Source of the DNA: CAVROT01 sp963722905
Lineage (GTDB): Bacteria; Pseudomonadota; Alphaproteobacteria; Rhodobacterales; Rhodobacteraceae
Direction: 5' to 3'
Length of the DNA: 64,000 nt
NCBI GenBank assembly: GCA_963722905.1
Contig: CAVROT010000005.1
Location: 124,001 to 188,000, forward strand
The notes beneath the pieces were generated by a model. The model had not been told where the DNA came from and ran no database searches. It saw only the letters and a program-made list of their open reading frames with translations. A program made the translations under genes and the position numbers. Below are positions 9,244 through 17,077 of the stretch, piece by piece; the stretch's first letter is position 1, and every line of letters begins with the position of its first letter.

Positions 9244-10343
9244 GCCGCCACGGCGCGCGGCCCGGCCGCGTCCCGTCCGCCGGTGGCATCGCCAGCGGCG
9301 GCGCCCCCCGGGACGTGCCCGAAGGCGTCGCCCAGCAGCGCGCCCAATGCGTCTGGCGGAGCGGTCAGAACGGCGCGGCGCAGGTCGGCGGGCGTCCCGG
9401 CGGCGTCCATGTACCATCCCAGGTGCTTGCGAATCGTTCTGGCGCCAAGGTCGCGCCCGTAGAAGACCATAGCCGCCTCGACATGTGCGCAGACCATCCG
9501 GGTCAGCGCCGCACCACGGAGACGCAGCGGCGCCGGCGTCCCGTCCAGCGCGGCCGCGACCTCGGCCAGCAGCCAGGGCCGCCCCTGCGCACCGCGCCCG
9601 ATCATGACGGCCGCCGCCCCCGATGCGGATAACGCGGCACGCGCCGAGGCCGCGTCGGTGACGTCGCCGTTGGCCACGACCGGCACGTCGACGGCCCGGA
9701 CGACCTCGGCGATGGCGCGCCAGTCGGCCGCCCCCTTGTAGAACTGGCAGCGGGTGCGCCCGTGCACGGCGATCATCGCCACGCCCGCCTGCTCGGCCCG
9801 CCGGGCGAGGTCGGCCGCGTTGCGCTGTCCGTCGTCCCAGCCCAGCCGCATCTTCAGCGTGACCGGCACGTCCACGGCGCCCACCACCGCCTCGACCAGC
9901 CGGAGCGCCGCGTCGGGATCCCGCATGAGGGATGATCCGGAGAGGCCGCCGGTGACCTTCTTGGCCGGGCACCCCATGTTGATGTCGACGATCCGCGCCC
10001 CGGCGTCCGCGACCATGCGCGCGGCCTCGGCCATCCAGCGTGCCTCGCGGCCCGCGATCTGGACCGCGCCGCCCGCCGCGTCGATCTGCGCCCGCGCCCG
10101 TGCGTCGGGCCTGGCCTGCACGACCTCCCGGCTGCCGACCATCTCGCTGACCGTGAGGCCGGCACCGAAAGACGCGACAAGTCGCCGGAACGGCAGATCG
10201 GTGATCCCCGCCATCGGCGCCAACAGGACCGGCGAAACTATGCCGATCCGCTTCAGCGCCGCGCACTGGTCTGTCCGCCGCACGGCGCCGGTATCGGCGC
10301 GGGTCGCGCTGCCGTATGGATTCTCATCGGAAGTGCCGGTCAA
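9240..10343 (-). CDS. dusB: tRNA-dihydrouridine synthase DusB (NifR3)
   Basis: A 367-residue FMN-dependent enzyme that reduces uridine to dihydrouridine in tRNA. Hallmarks of the Dus family are the N-terminal LLAPMAGITDLPFR, the DINMGCPAKKV motif with the active-site Cys, TLKMRLGWDD, AVHGRTRCQFYKG and the FMN-phosphate region VIANGDV-type PVVANGDVTD followed by GVMIGRGAQGRPW-like sequence. It is the first gene of the nifR3-ntrBCYX operon known from Rhodobacter, where it is co-transcribed with ntrB; here the stop overlaps the ntrB start. About 20 residues ahead of the conserved core are not typical, so the true start could be slightly downstream. Confidence 0.93.
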   Translation of the reverse strand: MTGTSDENPYGSATRADTGAVRRTDQCAALKRIGIVSPVLLAPMAGITDLPFRRLVASFGAGLTVSEMVGSREVVQARPDARARAQIDAAGGAVQIAGREARWMAEAARMVADAGARIVDINMGCPAKKVTGGLSGSSLMRDPDAALRLVEAVVGAVDVPVTLKMRLGWDDGQRNAADLARRAEQAGVAMIAVHGRTRCQFYKGAADWRAIAEVVRAVDVPVVANGDVTDAASARAALSASGAAAVMIGRGAQGRPWLLAEVAAALDGTPAPLRLRGAALTRMVCAHVEAAMVFYGRDLGARTIRKHLGWYMDAAGTPADLRRAVLTAPPDALGALLGDAFGHVPGGAAAGDATGGRDAAGPRAVAA

Positions 10344-10433
10344 ACGCCTAATCCCTGCGCAGTCGCGACCGGGCTAGTCGCCATGACCGGCTTATGCAAA
10401 CCGAACTGCCGCGAATTACAGCGCGACCCAGGT

Positions 10434-10454
10434 AATGCCTGATTTACAGGCATT
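10434..10454. promoter_or_regulatory. 21-bp perfect dyad between dusB and ispDF
   Basis: Arms AATGCCTG and CAGGCATT (8 bp, perfect) flank a 5-base centre ATTTA in the 269-bp divergent gap between the nitrogen operon and ispDF. The 13-base arm-to-arm spacing (about 1.2 helical turns) and the AT-rich centre suit a dimeric regulator. No T run follows either arm, so a terminator is less likely. Which regulator binds is unknown. Confidence 0.45.
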
Positions 10455-10612
10455 CGTCGGCGCACCGATGCGGGCATTGTCACCCGGTGCATCGGGTTCT
10501 AGATCCCCCGTCGGCGTCAACAGCCTGTCTGCGGGTCGAGTATGTATGACAAACCGGGGGTGGGGCCACCCTGCCCGGGGGCGGGGGGCTGCCCCCCATC
10601 GGGGAGAGCGTG

Positions 10613-11776
10613 ATGGACGTCGCAGCCGTGATCGTAGCCGCCGGGCAAGGGACCCGGGTCGGCGGACACATCCCAAAGCAGTGGCGTACGATCGCCGGAC
10701 GTACCGTGCTGGCCTGGACGCTGGACGCGTTCCGCGGCGCCCCAGCGGTCGGTCGGATCATCCTCGTGCTGCGGCCCGACGACATGGGGATGGCCGCGGG
10801 CTACCTCGCCCACGGAGATGTCGACGTTGCGGCAGGCGGCTATACGCGGTCGGCCAGCGTTCTGGCCGGTCTCGAACGCCTGGCTGGCGCGGGGGCACCG
10901 GACGCCGTCCTCATCCACGACGTCGCGCGGCCGCTGGTGGGCCGCGACCTCATCGCGCGGGTGGCCGAGGCACTGGCGGACCGCGATGGCGCCGCCCCGG
11001 CCCTATGCGTGCATGACGCGCTGTGGACCGGCGCTGACGGCAAGGTCACCGGGCAGCGCGACCGCGCCGGCCTCTGGCGGGCGCAGACGCCGCAGGGCTT
11101 TCGATACCAGGCCATCCTTACGGCGCACCGCGTCCAGGCCGGCTCGGACCCGCCCGACGACGTCGCCGTGGCCCGCGCCGCGGGTCTGGACGTCGCCATC
11201 GTCGCGGGCGATGAGTGGAACCTCAAGATCACCACCGAGGCCGACTTCGCCGTGGCGGAGCGCTGGCTGAAACTGCGCGAGAGGGCCGGGATGGACGTCA
11301 GGTGCGGCACCGGCTTCGACGTCCACGCCTTCGCGGCCGGCCCGGCCGCGCACGTCACGCTGTGTGGCGTCGCGGTGCCGCACGACCGGGCGCTCAGCGG
11401 CCATTCGGACGCCGACGTCGGGCTGCACGCCGCGGCGGACGCGATCTACGGCGCTTTGGCCGACGGCGACATCGGGCGCCACTTTCCCCCCAGCGACGAC
11501 CGTTGGCGGGGAGCGGACTCGGCGATCTTCCTCGAACATGCCGTCGCCCGCGCCGCCGGCCGCGGCTACGTGCTGGGCAATCTCGACCTGACGCTCATCT
11601 GCGAGGCGCCAAAGGTCGGCCCGCACGCCGCGCGGATGGCGGACCGCATCGCGCAGATCGCGGGAGTGGATCCCAGCCGCATCGGGGTGAAGGCGACCAC
11701 GACCGAGCGTCTGGGCTTCACCGGCCGGGGCGAGGGCATCGCCGCCATGGCCGCCGTCACGCTGGTGGCGCGATGA
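10613..11776 (+). CDS. ispDF: Bifunctional IspD/IspF (MEP pathway)
   Basis: A 387-residue fusion of two enzymes of non-mevalonate isoprenoid synthesis. The N-terminal half (about 1-225) is IspD, MEP cytidylyltransferase, with the nucleotide-binding AAGQGTRVGGHIPKQW and VLIHDVARPLV. The C-terminal half (about 230-387) is IspF, MEcPP synthase, beginning CGTGFDVHAF with the zinc-ligand Asp and His, then SDADVGLHA and the ATTTERLGFTGRGEG signature. Fusion is usual in Alphaproteobacteria. A GTG precedes the ATG by one codon; the ATG is preferred because GGGGAG at 10601-10606 is then about six bases away. The stop overlaps the pgpA start (ATGA). Confidence 0.95.
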   Translation: MDVAAVIVAAGQGTRVGGHIPKQWRTIAGRTVLAWTLDAFRGAPAVGRIILVLRPDDMGMAAGYLAHGDVDVAAGGYTRSASVLAGLERLAGAGAPDAVLIHDVARPLVGRDLIARVAEALADRDGAAPALCVHDALWTGADGKVTGQRDRAGLWRAQTPQGFRYQAILTAHRVQAGSDPPDDVAVARAAGLDVAIVAGDEWNLKITTEADFAVAERWLKLRERAGMDVRCGTGFDVHAFAAGPAAHVTLCGVAVPHDRALSGHSDADVGLHAAADAIYGALADGDIGRHFPPSDDRWRGADSAIFLEHAVARAAGRGYVLGNLDLTLICEAPKVGPHAARMADRIAQIAGVDPSRIGVKATTTERLGFTGRGEGIAAMAAVTLVAR

Positions 11777-12258
11777 TCCGCGCGCTGGCGACCGTCGGCT
11801 ACGTCGGTCTGCTGCGCCCCGCGCCGGGTACCTGGGGGTCGGCCGCGGCGCTGCCTCTGGCCTGGGGGCTGCATGCGGCGGGCGGTCCGTGGCTGCTGCT
11901 GGCGGCGACCGGCGCGGTTTTCGCGCTGGGCTGGTGGGCGACCGACACGCTGACCCGGGGCGCCGCCGACCCCGACCCCGGAGAGATCGTCATCGACGAG
12001 GTCGCGGGCCAGTGGATCGCCCTGCTGCCCGTCTCCTTCGGCGCGGCGGGGGCCGGCGTGTCCATCGCGGCGCTCTGGCCCGGCTGGGTCGCGGCCTTCG
12101 CCCTCTTCCGTCTCTTCGACATCGCGAAACCCTGGCTCGTCGGCCGGGCCGACCGGCGGGGCGACGCTCTGGGTGTCATGCTGGACGACGTGATCGCCGG
12201 CGCCTTCGCGGCCATCTGCGTACTGATCCTGGGGGGGCTCTACCATGCCGTGCTCTGA
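11773..12258 (+). CDS. pgpA: Phosphatidylglycerophosphatase A
   Basis: A 161-residue integral membrane enzyme that dephosphorylates phosphatidylglycerol phosphate to phosphatidylglycerol. Family motifs are RPAPGTWGSAAALP near the N terminus, the acidic DPGEIVIDEVAGQW and FRLFDIAKPW. Several hydrophobic segments are present, including WLLLAATGAVFALGWW and DDVIAGAFAAICVLILGG. The start ATG overlaps the ispDF stop and the gene abuts the next one, so the three are almost certainly one transcript. An open frame extends far upstream inside ispDF but is out of frame with that gene and not coding. Confidence 0.92.
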   Translation: MIRALATVGYVGLLRPAPGTWGSAAALPLAWGLHAAGGPWLLLAATGAVFALGWWATDTLTRGAADPDPGEIVIDEVAGQWIALLPVSFGAAGAGVSIAALWPGWVAAFALFRLFDIAKPWLVGRADRRGDALGVMLDDVIAGAFAAICVLILGGLYHAVL

Positions 12259-12735
12259 ATGACGGTCGCCCTCGCCACGCGGCTGCTGGAGGTCACCCGC
12301 GCGCGCCGGATCACCCTGGCCACCGCCGAATCCTGCACCGGCGGGCTGGTCGCCGCGGCGATCACGCAGATTCCGGGATCGTCCGACATCTTCGACCGCG
12401 GCTTCGTGACCTATTCCGACGCCGCCAAGGTCGACATGCTGGGCGTCCATTCCGAGACGCTGGCCACCCACGGCGCCGTCAGCGAGGCGGTCGCGCGCGA
12501 GATGGCCGAGGGCGTGCTGGACCGCTCGGACGCCTGGGCCGCGGTCGCCGTCACCGGCGTCGCCGGTCCCGGCGGCACGGACGCCAAACCCGAAGGCCGC
12601 GTCTGCTTTGCCCTCGCCCACGAAGGCCACGCCACCGTGGTCGAGACGGTCGAATTCGGCGCCCTCGGCCGCGACGCGGTGAGGGCCGCGACGGTGGCGC
12701 ATGCGCTGGGAATGTTGATCACGGCTTTGGGGTGA
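12259..12735 (+). CDS. CinA C-terminal domain / nicotinamide-nucleotide amidase
   Basis: A 158-residue stand-alone CinA C-terminal domain (PncC-type), which hydrolyses NMN to nicotinate mononucleotide in the pyridine-nucleotide salvage cycle. Motifs: TLATAESCTGGLVAAAIT, GSSDIFDRGFVTYSDAAK (Tyr and Lys near the active site) and VAVTGVAGPGGTDAKPEGRV. It starts one base after the pgpA stop, indicating coupled translation. The N-terminal molybdopterin-like domain of full CinA is absent, as is usual for alphaproteobacterial copies. In many Rhodobacteraceae it faces coq10 tail to tail; here an insertion of about 3 kb separates them. Confidence 0.9.
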   Translation: MTVALATRLLEVTRARRITLATAESCTGGLVAAAITQIPGSSDIFDRGFVTYSDAAKVDMLGVHSETLATHGAVSEAVAREMAEGVLDRSDAWAAVAVTGVAGPGGTDAKPEGRVCFALAHEGHATVVETVEFGALGRDAVRAATVAHALGMLITALG

Positions 12736-13814
12736 ACACGCCTTGGAGGGCAATCATGCGGTAAATACCGTTAAAAGTATCCTCCTGGAGGCGCGCTGGG
12801 GGGCCGGCCGAGTTGAGGGGAACGCCTCCGCTTAGGCGGCCCTGGGTTCGGCGGGGACCGGCTTTGGCATCTTGCGGAGGTCGCGGGCTGCGGTGGCGCG
12901 GAGGCGCCGGTCTTTCGCGCCGCGCGGTCCCGCGAGGGGCAGCCGGTCGGGCTTCGGCAGGCGTTCGAGGTGCGCGAAGGGCATCCCGGCCTTCTTCCGG
13001 GCGCAGACCGACGCGACGCAGGCGTCGGTCCGGGCGATCGCGCGGGCCCGGTCCCGCGCGTCCTCACGGGCGTGGCGCGCGATCTTGCGGACGGCGCGGA
13101 CCGGCCCGAACCGCGCCCCGGGGGCGCGGACCGGGCGGTCCGCCGCGCCGGCAAGGGCGCGACAGGTGTCGTCCCCGCCGCGGGCCGGGGCGCGGCCCGG
13201 TCATGGTGCGCCAGTACGTCCCGATCTGCTTGCCGTAAGGGCAGGCGTACGCGTTGGCCTGCGCGTCGAAGGCGACGTCCGCCGCCGGGAAGTCGCCGTC
13301 CTGGCGCACGGTCCTGTCGAGGACCGGAATGCGGGGCTCGTTCCGCTGCTCGTCGACGCGCCGGCCGCGCATTTCGGCCGATCCGCGGGCGGTGCCGGCG
13401 GCAGCGCAAGGGCCGGCAGCACGTCCGGACCGTGGCCGTCGATGCGCCGCATCGCCCGGAACGTCGGCCAGCCCGGCACGGGGCCCGGCGCCAGGCGGTG
13501 TCGGCGGCGCGGCGTTCGGGGTGCAGGTCGAACCGATCGGCCGTCCCGACGGGCATGTCGCGGACCGCGCCGACCCCGGCCCGGCGGATCGGCGCGGTCG
13601 CCGCCACGTCGACCGCTGCCCGGCAGGGCATCGCGCAGCGATGTCCCGAGAGGGATGACCGCGCTCCCCGGATCGACCGGGCCGTTCGTGCTGCAGGCGA
13701 AGAAGGGTCTGTCGCCGTTGCCCCCCCCGAACCCGCGCAGCGGGATCGGAGGGGCGACATCGTGCCGGGCCGGACGGACGTCGCCGCTCCGAAGGCCGCG
13801 CCATCGAGGGCATC

Positions 13815-13934
13815 GGGACGGCCCCGAGCGGCACGGGCCCCGGCGGCACGGCCCCGAGCGGCACGGGTCCCGGCGGCACGGGCCCCGGTGGCACGGGCCC
13901 CGGTGGCACGGGCCCCGGCGGCACGGGTCCCGGT
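13815..13934. repeat. 15-bp tandem repeat, about 8 units
   Basis: Eight imperfect copies of GGCACGGGCCCCGGC run head to tail; variation is almost all C/T or G/A at three positions (GGGTCC for GGGCCC, CGGT for CGGC, CGAGC for CCGGC). The period of 15 keeps frame, so in the transposase relic it gives a repeating five-residue Ala/Gly/Arg/Thr pattern. It lies just before the DGAAFGAAT part of the transposase, at a point where intact relatives have no such expansion as far as I recall. Likely arose by replication slippage. Confidence 0.85.
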
Positions 13935-14310
13935 GGCACAAGTCGTCGTCTTCGTCGCCACCCGGGCCCCGCACGTCTCCCCGGAGGACCGGCCCGCATC
14001 CGCCTCGATGAGGGAGGCGTCGGCTCCGGACGCCCCGCCCCCGGCCGGGCCCTCCGCAAGGCATCGCGTCAGGACCGTCCCGGACAGATGCCGCAACGGG
14101 TCGCTGTCGCAAGAACGCCCGTGGCGGTTCCCGGAGACGGTCGGATGGTCCGGGACGCGGTCGGCGAGGTCGAGACGGCAGACCCGCCGGCACGCCGGGC
14201 CGGGGCGGACCTCCGCGCGAAGGCGGCGCCCGGACCCGATCGCGAAGCAGCGGCCCGCCGGCAGCATTCGGACCATCGGCGCGGGATCGACCGAAAGCCG
14301 CCCCGCCGTG

Positions 14311-14391
14311 CCGTGGAAGGGGCGGGGCCGTGGAAAGGGGCGGGGCCGTGGACGGGGCCGTGGAAGGGGCGGGGCCGTGGAAGGGGCGGGG
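14311..14391. repeat. 17-18 bp tandem repeat, five units
   Basis: Units of CCGTGGAAGGGGCGGGG of 17, 18, 12, 17 and 17 bases follow one another (81 bases in total, a multiple of three). On the transposase strand they insert a Pro/Arg/Phe-rich stretch immediately before HGTAGRLSVDP, matching the position of the HTGRPSIDP motif in intact relatives. The unit resembles the native sequence at that point, so local duplication by slippage is the simplest origin. Confidence 0.85.
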
Positions 14392-14680
14392 CGCTGCCGG
14401 ATGCCGCCGAGGCCCGCGAACCGACCGATCGACCGGACCGGACGATCCACGGGCACGCGATCCTCAAGGAAGGGCCCGAGGAACAATGCACCCCGCGCGT
14501 CGTGCCGCCACCCCATCACCGCCGTCATCCCCCCTGCCCCGGAAGAACCGAACCGGGGGCCCGGACTCCGATCAAGCGGGGCTCTTCAGCGGTATCCGGT
14601 ATTTTGCGGTCGTCCGGCACATCGCCGCGACGGTCCGCACCTGGCAAGAACGATTCACGCTTCCAGGAACCGCCTGGTTT

Positions 14681-15682
14681 TCAGGTGCTGTCCGCATAGA
14701 CCGACAGGAAATCGTGAGCGGCGATGATCGCGCTTGTCCGCGCGCGCTGGTCGTTGCGCCAAGACAGCTTGTCCCGGCTTCTGCTATGGCCGGGCCTGAC
14801 AAGGGCGGCCGCGCCGTCCCGCCAGACCGGATCAGGGTCGAGGCCGAGGAACCCGGCCAGCCGTTCGAGTTCGGCATGGGGTCGCTCCGTGAACTCCTCA
14901 TAGACGATCTCGTGCCAGTTCTGCGCTGGCACCTGCTCTTTCATCGCGGCCACCGATGCGGCCAGACCGCCATAATCCGAGATCATCGCATCATCGACCT
15001 GCGAAGGAATGCGGCCGTCCGTCTGGGCCAGACGGATCGCCTCCGCCGTGTCGCTCGTCTCCGAGATCCGGAGCATGTCGTAGGTTCGGCCATGCCTGAG
15101 CGACATCGTCGCGATATTGTCGGCGGGATGCCGGGTCACGAGGATCCAGCGGCAATCGAGGCGGCTTTCGATCGCCAGACGCGAAACGAGCGCGGGATCC
15201 TGCGCCGCCCAGCGTGTCGCCCAGTCACCCTTCTTGTCGCCGGCGACGCGCAGCCGGCCCGATGGCCCGTGCGGTGCATCCGGAACGGCATAGCAGAAGC
15301 CGTTCCAGTGCCGTCCGGCGGCGGTGAACGTCGCGGCGTTGCCGAGGCAGAGCGCGGCGAGCCGGTCCGCGGGAACGCCCTTGCGGAACAGACCCATCGT
15401 GTCGAGCTCGTGGGCGATCGCGGCGTCGGGATGGGCATCGATCAGCGCCCCGATCAGCGAATGCCCGGAGCGTGGCCAGCCGGCGAACTGAACGAAGGTG
15501 CGCAAATCCCTGAGGGACGTCCAGTATCTAAGCGAAAGCCAGATCGACTTCGCTTGCAGGCGGGACAGGCTTTGACGCTTGTGGCGACGAGACTGGGCGC
15601 CCTCGAATATCGGCGAGGAATGGTCCTCGAGACTGGCCTGCTTGCCCTTCGGGCTGGCATCGTGCGGATCGACTGAAACCAT
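14681..15682 (-). CDS. Sulfotransferase family protein
   Basis: A 333-residue protein with the PAPS-binding signatures of sulfotransferases: a 5'-phosphosulfate loop in QFAGWPRSGHSLIGALIDAH and a 3'-phosphate region in WILVTRHPADNIATMSLRHG. It would transfer sulfate from PAPS to an unknown acceptor (a cell-surface glycan, lipid or small molecule). The start at MVSVDPHDAS is chosen because AAGG lies seven bases upstream on the coding strand; the open frame runs 40 codons further but is not family-like. Base composition is clearly lower in GC than the neighbours (about 58% over the 60 bases from 15061) and it lies beside the IS relic, so recent acquisition is likely. No partner genes are present to reveal the substrate. 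Confidence 0.82.
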   Translation of the reverse strand: MVSVDPHDASPKGKQASLEDHSSPIFEGAQSRRHKRQSLSRLQAKSIWLSLRYWTSLRDLRTFVQFAGWPRSGHSLIGALIDAHPDAAIAHELDTMGLFRKGVPADRLAALCLGNAATFTAAGRHWNGFCYAVPDAPHGPSGRLRVAGDKKGDWATRWAAQDPALVSRLAIESRLDCRWILVTRHPADNIATMSLRHGRTYDMLRISETSDTAEAIRLAQTDGRIPSQVDDAMISDYGGLAASVAAMKEQVPAQNWHEIVYEEFTERPHAELERLAGFLGLDPDPVWRDGAAALVRPGHSRSRDKLSWRNDQRARTSAIIAAHDFLSVYADST

Positions 15683-15902
15683 GACCGCACCTTTGAGATG
15701 ATGAGGCGAGACCGCGGCCCGACACGGCGGGACGCACCTGACGCACAGGCTAAACTGTTGACCTCGTTTCTGCTTCCGGTCAACTCGTGTTCTTTCACGC
15801 ATGGCTCCGTCGTCGTGGTCGGGTCCGGTGTGTGAACGTCGAATGCGGGTTCTGACCGGCCGTCCAGCCGTTCAGGCCGTCGATGCCGACCGCGCGGATC
15901 CC

Positions 15903-16346
15903 CTATCCATACAATGCCTGCGCCCGCCGCTCGAAGGCCCGCACCACACGCTGCATGGCGTCGTTGAAGAAGAGGCCGGCGGCCGATCCGAGGATGCGGT
16001 TGCGAAATTCGTAGTCGACGTCGAAGGCGACCTCGCAGCCGCGCTCGGCCTCGCGGAAGGACCAGCGGGATTCCATGTGGCGGAACGGGCCGTCGAGATA
16101 TTCGGTGTCGATCTTCATGTCCGCGGGCCACAGCGTCACCCGGCTGCCGAAGCGTTCGCGGAAGACCCTGAAGCTGATCACGAGGTCCGCCTCCATCACC
16201 TCGCCGCCCTCGATCCCGCGCCGGTCGCGGACGCGCGCCGCCGCTGTCCACGGCAGGAACTGCGGATAGCTCTCCACGTCGGCCACCAGGTCGAACATCT
16301 GCTGCGCGGTGTATGGCAACTTGCGGGTCTCGTGATGTGACGGCAT
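15903..16346 (-). CDS. Coq10/RatA-type START-domain protein (ubiquinone-binding)
   Basis: A 147-residue polyketide-cyclase/START-like protein of the Coq10 family. Typical sequence: MPSHHETRKLPYTAQQMFDL at the start, DVESYPQFLPWTAAARV, ADLVISFRVFRERFGSRVTL and EFRNRILGSAAGLFFN. In eukaryotes and Alphaproteobacteria these bind ubiquinone and support respiration. The start at MPSHHET matches the family; 26 codons upstream are also open but extend into the hpt promoter region. It is divergent from hpt across 69 bases. The 220 bases between it and the sulfotransferase hold nothing I recognise. Confidence 0.88.
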   Translation of the reverse strand: MPSHHETRKLPYTAQQMFDLVADVESYPQFLPWTAAARVRDRRGIEGGEVMEADLVISFRVFRERFGSRVTLWPADMKIDTEYLDGPFRHMESRWSFREAERGCEVAFDVDYEFRNRILGSAAGLFFNDAMQRVVRAFERRAQALYG

Positions 16347-16415
16347 ATCTGGTCCCGGTCCAGTGCGTGTGGCACGTGATGTCGTCGGTGCGGCGCCGCA
16401 GATCAAGGGGGCGGA

Positions 16416-16994
16416 ATGACCCAAGATCCCGAAGGGGCCGACACGGCCCGCCCCGCGCCCGTCCCGTCCTACGTCATCGACACCATGATCTCGGCCAAGA
16501 CCATCGCCGCGCGGATCGAGGCGCTCAGCCGCGAGATCGCCGCCGCCTTCGCGGGCACCGAGCAGTTGGTCGTCGTGGGGCTGCTGCGCGGCTCCTTCGT
16601 CTTCATCGCGGACCTCGTGCGCGAGATCGACCTGCCGGTCGAGGTCGATTTCCTAGAGGCGTCGAGCTACGGGATGGGCACCACCTCCAGCCGCGAGGTG
16701 CGGATCCTCAAGGACCTGCGCGGCGGCATCGGCGGGCGCGACGTGCTGGTGGTGGAGGACATCGTCGACACCGGCCACACGCTGCACCACGTCACGAACC
16801 TGCTGCGGTCGCGCGCGCCGGCCCGGCTTGAGACGATCGCCCTGCTCGACAAGCCGTCGCGCCGCGAGGTCGACATCCGCGCCACCTGGACCGGCTTCGA
16901 GATCCCCGACGAGTTCGTCGTGGGCTACGGCATCGACTACGCCCAGCGAGACCGCAACCTGCCTTACATCGGCAAGGTCCGCTTCACCGGCTGA
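16416..16994 (+). CDS. hpt: Hypoxanthine phosphoribosyltransferase
   Basis: A 192-residue purine-salvage enzyme converting hypoxanthine (and often guanine) plus PRPP to the nucleotide. The PRPP-binding loop VVEDIVDTGHTLHHV is present, with LLRGSFVFIADLVREID (first substrate loop), KPSRREVDIRATWTGFEIPD and the C-terminal FVVGYGIDYAQRDRNLPYIG. The ATG follows AAGGGG by five bases. The first 20 residues are unusual, and a later Met (DTMISAK) lies nearer the conserved core, but the ribosome-binding site favours the upstream start. Confidence 0.93.
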   Translation: MTQDPEGADTARPAPVPSYVIDTMISAKTIAARIEALSREIAAAFAGTEQLVVVGLLRGSFVFIADLVREIDLPVEVDFLEASSYGMGTTSSREVRILKDLRGGIGGRDVLVVEDIVDTGHTLHHVTNLLRSRAPARLETIALLDKPSRREVDIRATWTGFEIPDEFVVGYGIDYAQRDRNLPYIGKVRFTG

Positions 16995-17077
16995 CTGAGC
17001 GTTTGGTGAATCGGCGGACCTGTGGATAGGGTGGCCCATGCGGCGCCCGCCGCCCCGGACTGCACCAGGAGATCCAG

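Larger units (their letters stand above)
12832..14516 (-). pseudogene. IS1182-family transposase relic, multiply frameshifted
   Basis: Reading leftwards from about 14516, the N-terminal family sequence is visible (MGWRHDARGALF, then GRLSVDPAPMVRML, CFAIGSGRRLRAEV, RVPDHPTVS and ASGADASLIEADAG). Family sequence then continues in other frames: DRPFFACSTNGPVDP, GTADRFDLHPERRAADTA, RIPVLDRTVRQDGDFPAADV with AYACPYGKQ, and finally CARKKAGMPFAHLERL, LRATAARDLRKMPKPV and the TAA stop at 12832-12834. At least four frame changes are needed, so no functional protein is made. The catalytic Glu expected in KKVEMLFAHLK has become Gly. Many changes from the family pattern (V to A, L to P, E to G, K to E, Y to C, W to R) fit single A:T to G:C transitions. 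Two tandem-repeat expansions interrupt it. Confidence 0.85.
12757..14610. mobile_element. Decayed IS1182-type insertion sequence
   Basis: The direct repeat TGCGGT occurs at 12757-12762 and 14605-14610. Just inside it lie the inverted ends AAATACCG (12763-12770) and CGGTATTT (14597-14604), giving an element of about 1.84 kb, in the size range of the IS1182 family. Beyond 8 bp the two ends differ. The interior encodes a recognisable but broken IS1182-type transposase on the minus strand. The interior is exceptionally GC-rich: hand counts of the 60-base stretches at 13081, 13141 and 13861 give about 83-88% GC, against about 72% in a stretch of ispDF at 11101, while the outermost bases stay AT-rich. 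The element sits between cinA and coq10. The transposase identity is firm; the exact ends are tentative because an 8-bp inverted repeat with a 6-bp direct repeat could arise by chance. Confidence 0.7.

Noticed and set aside
9241..10266. N-terminal extension of NtrB by about 340 residues
   Set aside because: It lies entirely over dusB in another frame; the ATGA overlap gives the normal NtrB start.
13815..13934. Short regular repeats resembling a CRISPR array
   Set aside because: Units are 15 bp, directly adjacent without spacers, and lie inside a transposase relic.
12771..14528. A 585-codon open frame that could be a Pro/Arg/Gly-rich protein
   Set aside because: Its first third is transposase, the rest runs out of frame with the transposase, and long open frames are expected on both strands of DNA this rich in GC.
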